Origin: Taxawa tesnikishii (nom. ined.)
Taxonomy: Eukaryota > Ascomycota > Dothideomycetes > Dothideales
Assembly (NCBI GenBank): GCA_030247885.1
Contig: JAPDRO010000002.1
Location: forward strand, 558,001-622,000
Direction: 5' to 3'
Length of the DNA stretch: 64,000 nt
The notes below the pieces were generated by a model. It ran no database searches and was not told the DNA's origin. It was given only the letters and a program-made list of their open reading frames with translations. The position numbers and the translations under genes were made by a program. This document shows positions 52,700 to 63,737 of the stretch, in pieces; the stretch's first letter is position 1; each line of letters begins with the position of its first letter.

Positions 52700-54800
52700 G
52701 GATGAGTTGCGTGGATTGGATAGATCATCAGCGGGGTTTTGGGTTATCCGGATTGGAGAAATGGCATCGAGGGAAGTTGCGAAGAAGGAGGAGGAGGGTT
52801 GACATACGGGGCTTTCCTTTGGCAGCGATACCCCCTTTTCACTTTTTTCCCTATAGTTCTTCGAGCAAGAATTGGATTGGATGGTTACGATGCCCCATAT
52901 CCGGCGCAGACATGTCCAACAAGAAGGTTACTCCCTTTCTTATCTTTTTTCCCCGCAGGTCCGAAAGGATGGGCTTGGCGCACTCCTGATGATCCCCGAG
53001 CTCAAGTTGACGAGCTCAAATTCATTCGTATTTCAAGAGCACACCGGGACGACCAAGCAGCGCTCGTGCCGGATCGAAGCTGCCATCATGGCAGAGGAGT
53101 TCCGTCACTGAGCCGCTGCCAACAGCATATGGATTGCTCGGTATCGTCACCTCTCACCCTCAGTTCCAGGCTCTTCCAAGACCCCTGGCGGGCCCACCTG
53201 CTCGCGACATCCAGCGTGGTGGCGCATCCGCCCGCCCTTGCCGAGGATGAGAGCCCCAAGTATCAGGACGCCGGGTCGCGGAATCTGTGGTCCTCGTGCA
53301 CTGATGCTGGCGGCGCCAGGCTGGACGTGAGGCCGCACTGGGCCAAGGAGTGGGAAGCTGTTGAGGTTCCACGGCATGCCTGTGACCGTTGTGCAAATAC
53401 GGCCCGATCCGCCAAGTTTCGATCGGATGAACTAATCCACCAGACATCCAAGGAACCATGCGTGTGGGTGTCGTTGCGACTTCAACGTTCATTTGAAAAT
53501 GCGCGTATATGAACACTTGTCAAAACCAAGGGGTTACCAAGCGGTTGGAGGGTATAAGTGAGTAGTGTTGGTCAGCGCAATTATGCATAAAGGGCGCTTG
53601 TATTTCTCTTCCATAGTGATAGTGATTTCGCTGTTGAAGGGAAGACTTGATGGCCGTCTACGCATGCCGATGGAAGAAGGATGAGTCCTCCGATGGAGTT
53701 CTTGTAGTACGGTTAGGATCCGTTCATAGGCTCCTTGGCAATGGGTGAAGCATTCCCGGTCTGCTCATTCCTAGATCTTGTTGCGTATGCCTTGTCGCTC
53801 TTTCCTGATGAGTCTGACCATTTATCGATTGGGAAGGCATTGTGTTTGGGATCCTCTCTTCAGCACGTTTAGGATTGCAGGCATGAGGAACTCGGGATAG
53901 CTTGCAAAATTCTGCGCGCGGGTCGATCTACAATCAGGCAGACGAGCAGAGGGCGAGAGTTGTTGGGAAGAGGCCATCTTCGCAACAAACGCCATCATCG
54001 AGAAGAAAGAATCTGTAGCAGATGGGAATGACAAAGTTGGGTGAAAGACCATCTTGACCAGTCACAGAGGCGTCTCAAACTTGCGAATCACGCCGGCGGG
54101 TACAAGAGAGGTTGCGGGAACCATTGAATATCCGGAGACATCTGAAGCGAACACAGGCAAGAGAACAACCCATCTTATCGCCCAATGCACTTGCCGATCC
54201 GAGAAGGGCTGACGGAGAAATATGGATTCAACGTGTCAGCGATGAGGGGAAGGAGACTTTGGGCTTCGACACCGAGCGATCGTTGCCGGCACCGCATCCG
54301 CGAACAAACCCGCTGTCAAGGGTGACCGTTGTCGCAAAGATCCAATATGATGCCTGGAAATGTCCAGACACGTCCTACTTGCTAACCGGGAGTTGTTTAG
54401 TCAGGCCCTCCAGCTCCAACTCGGACGTGTCCAACCACATCCCGTGTCGGGTCATCCCTCATGGTCTTCGCGCCCATCGGCTCTTCAAAAGAACACGGGG
54501 CTGGATAGAACCAAGTGGCTCGAACTGCGCAAAATCCTCCCATGACACGGTCTGGGCTTCAAGTCAGGTTTCATGGATTGATAAGCGACAGCCTGAACGG
54601 AGACTGGAGCAACCCCTCCTTGACCAATGTGGCCAAGGGTGTGAGCGAGAAGCCGCGGCGACAAGCATGGTAGCCATCTTATAGGAAGGTCAAGGCAGAA
54701 GTGTACCGTGAGAGGCAAGGATCGACTGCCGGCAAGTGAGTTTTCTCGTATTAGGGCACGCAGCGCGTCCCGGTTGAATGTTTTGGCTTCGCCCAAGACC
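52700..54800. other. Gene-poor stretch downstream of HOS3
   Basis: Open frames of up to 257 codons occur but their composition and lack of motifs argue against coding. A short run RPHWAKEW at about 53331-53354 (plus) recalls sugar-lactone oxidases but has no supporting context. Confidence 0.45.
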
Positions 54801-55673
54801 ATAAGGCCATATATCTCAGGATGCTATACCTAGCATCCGTCAAGCCGCGATATCGAAAGAACATGCCGGCTGTGGGCCGAAGCAGGAATGGTTGCGCCGC
54901 GTTTCGAACGGACGGCAGGGCAGTCAGCTACACGCGGTTCTTTGCGGTGCATGACGGCAAGTCCTGACGCACGCTTGGATGTATTGCGTCTGGCAAAACA
55001 AGGCTTGCGGTCGAGGTAGACTTGGTTGTGGGCTGCGTGGGCTGCATGGGCTGCATGGATCGCATCTGGCGGCGGCGGCGGCGCAAGGGCACTGGCGTCG
55101 CAGGTCAATCTGCCGATCGGCGGCGGCGACTGGGGTAATGTGTATCGAACCTAGCCTTGACGTGGTTTGTTTCAGATCACGATACAGGGTTAAGAAGGTT
55201 GGCAGCGTAGGCTGCCGTGTGCGGAGATATACAGGCAGAGTGTAGAATGTGCAGTGTGCAGTGTGCCTGGAGGAAGCCGCGACGGGTGCAGCAAGCGTGC
55301 ACTCGGCCGCTCCTGCAGCCCGCAGGCCCGTCTGGTTCTGGAGGGGCTGAAGGTGTGCGGTAGTGCGGTAGTGCGGCAGTGCACCAATGGAAGAGATTCT
55401 GTCACCGTAACGTTCTTGGGAAGGATGTGCCTGAAGCCCGAGAGGCTCGAGAGTGGTTCGGTTCAGCCGTTGCAAGAATCCTCCTAACCACTAACCATAC
55501 AGCGGACCGTTCCTCACCTTGGGGGTCTCTACCGCGGTCGGGTAATAGAGGGTATGCATACACACACGTCTTGTCACCACGAGAGGCTGTCGGCGGCTGT
55601 TCCTGGAAAGCCGATCAGCCGCTTTGCTGGCTGCGGGACACCTTGCCCTGAGGCGTGTGACTGACTCCCTGTC

Positions 55674-55723
55674 GCCTTGTCTGAGGCCTTGTCTGAGGCC
55701 TTGTCTTAGGCCTTGTCTGAGGC
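55674..55723. repeat. GCCTTGTCTGAG 12-nt tandem repeat
   Basis: Four units, the third with a C-to-T/G-to-A-type variant (TCTTAG). Confidence 0.9.
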
Positions 55724-55923
55724 GTGGGCCCAGCGCTCTGGTTCAGGTGGGTCTGCAGCCTGCAGCTGCTCCGCAAGGTCGGTGCGTCCGTGCGTTGTTG
55801 CATCCGTGCGTTCGTGCATACGTGCATACTCTGAAACTGTGAAACTCCCAGCGGTCGACGCGGCCTGGCATTGGAAGGGTTCGAGGTAGAACGAGGCACA
55901 TTTGTCTACGAGGACTCCTAGCG

Positions 55924-55955
55924 CTGCTGTCGCTGTCGCTGTCGCTGTCGCTGTC
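55924..55955. repeat. GTCGCT hexanucleotide repeat
   Basis: Five perfect units. Confidence 0.9.
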
Positions 55956-56707
55956 ACATGCTGCCTGCTTGCCTGCTTCGCTCTCACTACCTGATTCTCT
56001 ACACGCCGAGCTCGTTTCATCAGCTCATCCGGACACGGTCGCCGCGTCAACTGTGCCTGCTTGCATTGTCATTGCGTCCAGATTCTCACCCTCACTTTCA
56101 CCCTCACCGCGTGCTGCGCCTCGCGGACTCCTGCACCTGCTCGCGTTGTGTCACACCTGCACACAGTCGACGTTGCGCCGCGCTGATTTGCGCGAACACA
56201 AGTGCCCCTTCGAGCCCTGCAGCTGCACACTGAGCTGGCAGCTGGCAGCCGGCAGCCGTCCCTCCAAGAATCACTGGCTGTTCACACTCTGCCCGCCTAC
56301 CGCTGCCCGTACCGCTGCATCTTTTCGTGGAACGTTGAGCGCCGGCCGCAAATCCACCGTCATTCGCACCGCAAGCCTCACGGTTCGCCTTTGTCGCGTG
56401 TTTCAAGGGAAGAGAAGCATCGGAGAATAATACCATGTGCTGGTGCCGTTGAAAGAAGCTCTCCCGGTCCCACGGTACACCCTCCCCACCACCGCCCGTC
56501 CAGGTACGGCACGCAATTCCAAACTCCAGCTTGACAGAAGGCTCCGCCAGCAGACTCGTGTCGCGCGCCAATCCCGTCGACCAGCTTTGCATCTTTCAAC
56601 GCGCGTCTGGGACGACGAGAACTCGAATCGCGGCAGGCACCAGCACCCCTACCTGGATTGAGTAGACTCGCGCAAACCTTCCCCAACTTCTTTCTGCAAG
56701 CTTTCTA

Positions 56708-56733
56708 CACCCGCACCCGCACCCGCACCCGCC
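56708..56733. repeat. CACCCG hexanucleotide repeat
   Basis: Four perfect units about 145 nt upstream of the velB ATG. Confidence 0.9.
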
Positions 56734-56877
56734 TTGCTCTACAAGGCGCGCACCGCCACCAGGAGCAGGAGCCACCACGGTTGCAACCACGGCTCCCTGC
56801 CGCAAATTACTACGGTACTACCGTCCAAGACAGACGAGGTGCCCTTGGTGTCGCCCTCACGCCTGCTTTTTCTCACC

Positions 56878-58640
56878 ATGGCTTCTCACATGCATTCTGC
56901 ACGTCATCCGAGTCTTCCCTCCATCGCCCAAAATCTTCCTCCTCCCTTCCCGACCACGAACTACACAAACTCGAACAGCCAACCGGCCCCTTCGGCGATG
57001 CCTCCTCCGGCGATGCCAGCAGCAACAAACGGCCAGAACGCTGGAGCCTCTGCTTCGCAAGCGCAGGCGCAGACACAGACTCGACCGGGACCACCACCAG
57101 CACTAGAAGGAGTGATGAACGACCTGAAGTTCAAGTACGTGCAAAGCAGACGAACAAACACTGCGTGTTGGGGTGGTGTGATTGGTACTGACCGACATAC
57201 AGGCTCGTTGTAGCCCAACAACCGGTTCGCGCCCGCATGTGTGGCTTTGGCGATAAGGTAAGACCATCTATTCTTGGCTTGTACAGCCATCGCCTTCGGG
57301 AACATCTGATCTGAGACATCGCGACTCCAGGACCGACGTCCGATCACCCCGCCTCCCTGCATCCAGCTGGTGGTCACCAGCTTATCATCAGGCAAAGAGA
57401 TCCCACATGAGTAAGTCGACAATTCCTCTTTGTGTTCTTCTTTCCGCACGCGAACGGTTCATGTGTTCAAGTGTCATCGCATGTCGCATCGCAGCTTGAG
57501 TGGTACGCGTCCTGCGAGCGACGTTCTCGTTGTCGTCATGCTTGTTCGGGCGCATTTTTCCCTTGCCAACAACGCCACATGTTTCCGGCGATGCTATGAC
57601 ACCTAGGCTGATTCCCCTCTTACGGACGATCTGATCATTGAGCATTTTTGGTTGTCAGTCTGGCTGTAGCTGACTCACCATTTAGTATGATCGATCCGAC
57701 ATTCTTCGTCTTGCAAGTGGACCTATGGGACGAGACAGGCACGGTTGAGAAGAACGTGGTACGGTCCTCATCATCAAACAGTTCTTCGAGCGCCATCTCA
57801 AGCGCCTCTACAACCTCCTTTCCGCCAACACCAGATCGATTGTCTTATGCAAATACCATCTTCCAGCCCCCGCCTGCACCACAGATGTACGGCGGCTACC
57901 CACAGCAAGGCTCTTACGCAAGCCCGACCTACCAGGCGCCCTCCGCTACGTATGCATATCAGCAGCAGTTCGCCGGTTACCCTCCGCAACCTCAAATGCC
58001 CCATATGGTTCCCAATCCTCAAATGAATCCGCATCAACACATGGCTCAGCAATCTCACATGTCTCAGCAACCTCATATGTCTCAGTATGGTCAATTGCCA
58101 CCCGTTTCGATGCCAATGTCACAGCCAGGATATGTGCCGCCACCGCCCCCTCCTCCTCCCTCGTACACTGTGGTCCAAGCACCCATTGTTCCGGCAGCTA
58201 TAACTAGCAACAACAGCATGTTTACCAGGAATCTCATCGGGCAGTTGAGCGTCAATGCCTTCAGCCTGCACGACGAGCACAACGTTTTTGGACACTGGTT
58301 CGTGCTGCAAGATCTTTCTGTCCGTACTGAGGGCATATTCAGGTACGTGCACCATATCGCTTTTTGTGGTACTAGGCTAACACTTCCGTTCAGACTCAAG
58401 ATGAACTTCGTCAACGTCGGTACGAACATGGAAAGCGGTGGAAATAACACTTTGCACAAGGGACGGGCTAAGGTCCTTGCCACCTGCTTTTCCGAGCCGT
58501 TCCAAGTTTATTCGGCAAAGAAGTTCCCTGGAGTGATCGAAAGCACGCCACTCAGCAAGTGCTTTGCCCAGCAGGGCATCAAAATCCCCATCAGAAAAGA
58601 GGGACAGAAAGCGGACAAGGACGACGAGGACGAAGCATAG
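56878..58640 (+). CDS. velB: Velvet-family regulator VelB
   Basis: Five exons (56878-57134, 57203-57257, 57331-57410, 57686-58342, 58394-58640) give 431 residues in one clean frame; the ATG has the context CACCATGG. After a Pro/Ala/Gln-rich N-terminus the velvet domain begins VVAQQPVRARMCGFGDKDR and PITPPPCIQLVV, is interrupted after FFVLQVDLWDE by about 150 residues rich in Gln, Pro, Met and Tyr, and resumes NLIGQLSVNAF, HWFVLQDLSVRTEGIFRL, MNFVNVG, EPFQVYSAKKFPGVIEST and PLSKCFAQQGIKIPIRKEG. The split domain is diagnostic of VelB. It is known to act in the VelB-VeA-LaeA complex (light, sexual development, secondary metabolism) and with VosA in spores. The tail is acidic (KDDEDEA). Part of the 3' end is duplicated just downstream. 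Confidence 0.95.
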
Positions 58641-58677
58641 CACTATCAATAGTTAACCCGTATGTTAGAATGCTAAA

Positions 58678-58771
58678 ACGCCACTCAGCAAGTGCTTTGT
58701 CCAGCAGGATATCAAAATCCCTATCAGAAGAGGGCCAGAAAGCAGACGAGGACGACGAAGACGAGGGTTAG
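58678..58771 (+). pseudogene. Degraded tandem copy of the velB 3' end
   Basis: This matches velB 58545-58640 along its whole length: both share ACGCCACTCAGCAAGTGCTT and end in an acidic-tail-coding GACGACGA block and TAG. Most of the roughly ten differences are C-to-T or G-to-A relative to velB, with a 2-nt loss and an A-to-C. It has no start or promoter of its own and is only about 95 nt long. Confidence 0.85.
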
Positions 58772-58911
58772 CAGTCAGGGGTAAAGGTACCTTGGGTTCG
58801 TTGCTGCCTCATAACAGCATCTTATCGAGTAGCTGAATTGACCTTCAAGAAAGCAATTACCACCGTTGTTGCTGCCCCTTCTTGGGGTCGCGCCCACCAC
58901 TGATCCTCAAA

Positions 58912-60554
58912 TCAAACAGCCCAGCTGAGCTCAATTCTCTCACCTTTGACCTTCGAGTTGAACCATTCGCGGATTTCTATCTTCTCGCCCACCGCTCTTG
59001 CACCTCCAAGCACGTTGCTTTCCACGATGGCTTTCGCGGCGAGGACCAGCTCAGTCATGGCCAGGTTTCTTGCAATACACTGGCGAGCGCCTAGACCGAA
59101 AGGAATGAAATCTCGTTGCATTTCGGCCGACGGGCTGTATCCATCTGATTCCAACCAGCGTTCTGGCTTGAATGCGAACGGGTCTGGGAACACGGCGGAG
59201 TTGTGGTGAAGAGTGTGGATTTGGCATGATATTAGCGTCCCGGCTGGAAAATGATAGGTCCGGTCGTTTATGCTGCAGTGGAAGATCCACCCGCCTTGAG
59301 GTACGAGGCGTGGAAGACGGGTCGGGTTAGCCATGGACAGACGGAGGGCCTCTCTGATGCAGGCCCGCAGATACGGCAGGCTGGCCGCATCATACGAGGG
59401 GTCTTGTTGTCTTGATTCCGTGAGCTCTTTGCGCAAGAGGGTGTAACTGTTTTTCAGGGTAGCGGTCAGCCCAAACGATTCTGAAAACCAAGAGGCACAT
59501 TTTCAGATGAGTGGATGGACACAAACATTTCAGGATGCTTTGCCAGATTCCAACAAAGCGTGCTCAAATTCATTCCGCTCGAGTCCGTCCCAGCAAACAC
59601 TGCCAAAGGTCAACCCGTCTGTTGGAATGCTAAACTCTTCATCACTTCGTAGTGGACCACGTACTGAGGTCCTTGCACTGTGCCTCCACTTCATCAGGCG
59701 ACAAGCCGGCCTTGAGCATCCGGCCCGGGTACGTGCCATCTCCGGGATCCGCCTCATCGACCACTCTCTTGACAAAAGCGTCGACTCTGGTCATACTCTC
59801 TTCCTGCTCATGCGTGCCAAAGAGTTTGCCACTCGCCATCTCCACCGCGACAAAGACCCAACTCGGTAGATAGAAAAACCGTCCGACGGCAACAAAGGCA
59901 TCGACGAATTCACTCGCGCTCATTCGCGCTTCGCCCTTGGCGCCGTTCCCTTCGCTGAGTCCACCGTAGCTCCGTCGGAACAGGTACGCCGACACCGCAT
60001 CCACGGCGAGACCGCGACCCAAATTCAAGACGTTCAGCGGCGTGCCTTGCTTCTCGCTCACCGCCCTCCCGGCCTTCATCCTCTCCACGAGGTTCACGAC
60101 GCACGACGTCAGCACTTCCCCCGTCACGCAGACTAGCCGTGCTGAACAGAGAGGCAACGCTCTTGGCCCGAGGCGCACGGTTCTCCTTTTCCGTTTCGCT
60201 GAACAAGGACGGGAAGCCATCGACGTCGAAGTTCCGGTAGCAGGGAGCTTTCTTGAAGCCGCCAGCGGTGCTGTAGATGGGCGCCAGAGCAGCCCCGTCG
60301 GCGATGCAGACTTCGTTGGGCGCGACGAGAAGCACGGGGCCGTAGGCATTGTGAAGCGAGGTGATGAGGGTGGCTTCATCGCCTAAGTAGGAGTGCAGAT
60401 ATGTCCAGAGGGAGGTCAGACGGCAGGACAAGGGGCCGGGAATGTGCTTGAGTGGAGAGAGGAGGAGACGGTACGAGATCAGGGCTAGCAGGGCGAAGGC
60501 AAGAAGACCAGGATAGAAGGAAAGGATGCTGGTGAGGAGGGACGTGACAGCCAT
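58912..60554 (-). CDS. Cytochrome P450 monooxygenase
   Basis: Three exons (60554-59665, 59599-59527, 59446-58912) give about 498 residues. An N-terminal membrane anchor (LLTSILSFYPGLLAFALLAL) precedes the Pro-rich hinge KHIPGP. The I-helix is rebuilt by an intron as LMFAGTDSSGMNL; the K-helix ExxR is in REALRLS, then FKPERWLES, and the heme loop is FIPFGLGARQCIARN with the Cys ligand. It is an ER-bound haem-thiolate oxygenase needing a P450 reductase; the substrate is unknown. At the C run 60118-60122 the frame changes; it fits one base too many (or two too few). The second intron uses donor GTTTGT. It is divergent from the broken S28 peptidase and tail-to-tail with velB. Confidence 0.9.
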
Positions 60555-61150
60555 TGTGGCGGTGGATCGGTTTGGATGTGTTGAAGGAAAGGAGAAGGAA
60601 GAGATACACATGAACAGAGATTCTGGGTTTGCCTTGGCTACTGGCCTACAGATTGACGCATACGCATTACTATGACTCTTCTTTGAAGCGAGAAGTTGTT
60701 TGTCGGCGGCAGATGAGTTAGGTGGGGTAGGGTGGGTGATAAGGCGTGGAACGCGTTGATAAGGTTCGGCCTGGTTGCCGATTGAGTCTGTGCGCCATCT
60801 CTTGATACGCTGCGCTTTGATTGCTTGTCTATCATACCGAACAGACTCGCAACATGCGATATTTAAGAAGAAGGCCCCATGTCACACACGCTCGTTGGAT
60901 GGAAGCAAAGGTCAAATGTTACGGCGGCAAGGGACAAGGTTCCACGTCCATACCCGTATCCATCGAGCCTTACTTCTCCTTCTTGTGACATAACATCGAG
61001 TCTGCACCGAGAAGGAGGTCTGTGTTTCTTGACATGACTGCTGGATAGACAAAGAGTCGTGGTGGTCGTGCTTACGCGTTCTTCTCTTGTTCTCTCCTCC
61101 TCGCAGCCCCTCCGGTCGGTGCCCAGAATGCGCTTTGTTCCGAGTGTGTT
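60555..61150. other. Intergenic between P450 and the peptidase remnant
   Basis: P450 promoter and unassigned sequence; no gene is supported. Confidence 0.45.
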
Positions 61151-63737
61151 TTTAGACCTTGCGGCAGCATCCCATAACCGCCTACCTTCCAATAGGGGTT
61201 GACCAAGCGAGATGTATCCGTCAACACCACTGGTTATCTGCTCTGGCCCTTGAAATTCCGGTGGACCACTACAATACATCAGATAATAGGACGTACAGCA
61301 ATCGATACTGGGTTAACAACAACTACTATCGTTCCGGCGGGCCGGTCTTTTAGCTCGACTCTGGAGAGCGGAATGCGCATCCTCGTATGAGGCCGCTGGG
61401 CCGAGCTCGATCGTGACGCTGGCTCGGAGGTTCAACGGTACATGGTGCCCGAAAAACATGATTGCATACCGGTGTGCTCGTCAGACTCCTTCAGTGGTCG
61501 TCGATTGCTTGCCAGAACGCCCCTTGCAGCAGTCGTGCCGAGCATCTAGCAGACATTCCTCTTCAAGCGACGGTCTCTCACGAGCGGCCTCTTTGGAAAG
61601 CCCTCATATGCTATAGTGCCTGGGTCAACCACCGTCGCTTGATACATCCGAGCAAGGTGACAAGAATCTGCTAATAATCTGATCCCTGCCAGGCATAGCT
61701 GTTCTCTTCGAGCACCGCTTCTGCGGCGACCTTCACGAGGGCAGTTACCCGTTTCCCGGGAACAGCACTACTGAAATGGCCGAGGGCGGATATGAAGCTT
61801 ATAAGTACCCTACTACGGAGCAGGCGCTCCTGGATCCTGTCTACTTTACCCCTCAACCCTAACCACCGGGTTTGGAAAGGTATCGGTCTGTCCTGAATCC
61901 TGAGTACACTGCGCGGATTTGGCTTGTGGGTAGCCACCCTGGCATTAGTGGCGCCTATATGCGTGTCCGCGATCCGGAGACGTTTCATGCTGCTTGGGCC
62001 CCTTCAGCACCTGCGGAGGCCAAGGTCGATATGTGGACATACTACGCCCAAGGTATGACGACAATTTTCCATCTCAAGCGGGTTTGTCGGAACCTTCTAA
62101 GCAAACCCATGTCTCTCCGCCGCAGTCGTGGATGATCTCTGTGGGAAATTCACCGTGGAGAGAGTTTGCTATGTGGAGAAGAACTGGATCGGAAGCAGGA
62201 GAGGCTCTTCATGCATGCAATGGCGTGTGAGGGTTCGAAAATCCGACCCAGTTGACGACAGCGCTTGCACTCAGTTGAGTTGTCAAATCCAACACCAGGC
62301 TAATGCATGAGTTCGCAAGATCGGAGTCGAGGTGAAAAGCTAAGCCTGCGCATCATCTGGACCTGGAGCCAACCGGTGCACGCTAACGCAGAGGCTATCC
62401 AATAAGCCGCGATGGCTGTTCGCTTGACATGTGGGCGAAGGACTAGTTTTGATCAGCATGACTGACATCCAATAGCGGAACGGGGCATGACGAGAAACTG
62501 CAGGTACCTGTGTACTATCTGTGTGACAGTGGGAACCTTACGCTCATCGAATCTGCAGTCTTGGTTACACACACGTCACAAAGTACATCGACAGCGTGCT
62601 TGCAAACGGAACAAAGGCGGAATTCCTGATCTCAAGTATGCTTTCTACAGAGCTGTACTATCCAGTTTCAGGATTCAAACGCCAGACAGCTTCAACCGTA
62701 TCGAATCTGATGCTTTGAGCAAACGCATCGGTAACCAGCTACCTCCTTCTCCCGCTGTCGTCCTACCAATACTACGGTTTCAAAGCGTCAGTTCTGCCGT
62801 TCCGTAACATCTTGGAAATCTTCAACCAGGCCTTCGTTTGTACCACAGGCAACAGTGGCACGACACCAGCTGTCGCATCCGAGTCCGGAATAGCAACAAC
62901 ATATAATATCACAGCAGCATGGGAGTCTTTCTTGATTAGCGTTACTGCAATTGACTACGATAGCGTTTCGTACACCGATGGGCCCATTCAGGACATGAGC
63001 TGAATGTGGCAGTACCGTTCGGGCACCACAATGGCCAGGCTGCAGGCATGGGCTGGGCTGACTGCAAGACTGTATGGCTGTTACCAGCGAGGGAACACGG
63101 AGAACCCCACACGATTCAATCCCGGTTCGAAAATCTCCAACTGTTGCGGTCTGGTTGTAATGAGACGTTCCCGGTTGGTCTGTCACCGAGTCCGAATGTC
63201 ACTGAGCCAAACAAATATTGAGGCTGGCACATCAACCCTACCAACATCATGTTCCCTTGTGGGGAATACGATCCGTACGTCTTCGTCCACAGCGTCCTGG
63301 TGCCCATGCCGTACTGACAGCTTCTACAGGTGGCGGACCCTGTCGCCAGCTTCGACCGAGACCGGATCGCCGAACAGGACGACGGTTCAGGTGATACCAG
63401 AGTGTAGCGTGACGCCTGCGAATGACAGCTTTTTCGGCATCGTCTACCCTGACATGGTGCATCTGTCGGACATGCGGGCTTTGCTGAACGAGTTTGACGT
63501 GGATTGTCAGAATCCCAGCACTGTGGGCCTCAGTAGGTGAGTAGTAAGAATTAAGATGACATCTTCGCGGACGGACGGCCTGCCTCGATGCTAAGATGCT
63601 GATGACTTCCACAGTCCCATCTCTACCGAACCACTCTACGCAGGTATAGGTTTGTTCCAGAGTGCGTTGGAGGCTTGGCTGCCGTGCTTTGGCAATGACA
63701 GTGATGGGTCTATGCAATTCGACTTCACGGTGTTATA
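61151..63737 (+). pseudogene. Broken S28 serine carboxypeptidase (Pro-X carboxypeptidase-like)
   Basis: Pieces of an S28 enzyme lie in order but in changing frames: EIPVDHYNTSDNRTYSNRYW and YYRSGGPVF, then AVLFEHRFCGDLHEGSYP, NPEYTARIWLVGSHPGISG (nucleophile Ser, with His where GSYPG is usual), YMRVRDPETFHAAW and KVDMWTYYAQ. Later come FNQAFVCTTGNSGTTP, YDSVSYTDGPIQDM, WHINPTNIMFPCGEYDP, PDMVHLSDMRALLNE and LYAGIGLFQSALEAWLP at the end. In-frame stops fall inside conserved blocks, for instance TAG right after GGPVF, and the frame shifts more often than in neighbouring genes. S28 enzymes are secreted acid prolyl peptidases; a signal peptide is not recognisable here. I consider it a true pseudogene, with some damage possibly from sequence error. 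Confidence 0.75.

Larger units (their letters stand above)
54801..56877 (+). promoter_or_regulatory. Long upstream region / probable 5' leader of velB, rich in tandem repeats
   Basis: Over 2 kb with no supported gene directly before velB. It is crowded with short direct repeats (55030-55058, 55068-55083, 55356-55382, 55674-55723, 55924-55955, 56708-56733) and CT-rich tracts near the ATG. Developmental regulator genes in fungi often have long leaders; here the leader extent is inferred. Confidence 0.4.

Noticed and set aside
52739-53512. A 257-codon frame with RPHWAKEW, recalling FAD-linked sugar-lactone oxidases
   Set aside because: The match is eight residues; the FAD domain and the downstream family end are absent, and flanking residues look random. 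Too weak to call even a remnant.
54112-54684. A 190-codon open frame
   Set aside because: Composition is unlike neighbouring genes, there is no domain and no conserved start or splice context.
55674-55723. Regular repeats considered as a CRISPR array
   Set aside because: The units are adjacent with no spacers, and the genome is eukaryotic.
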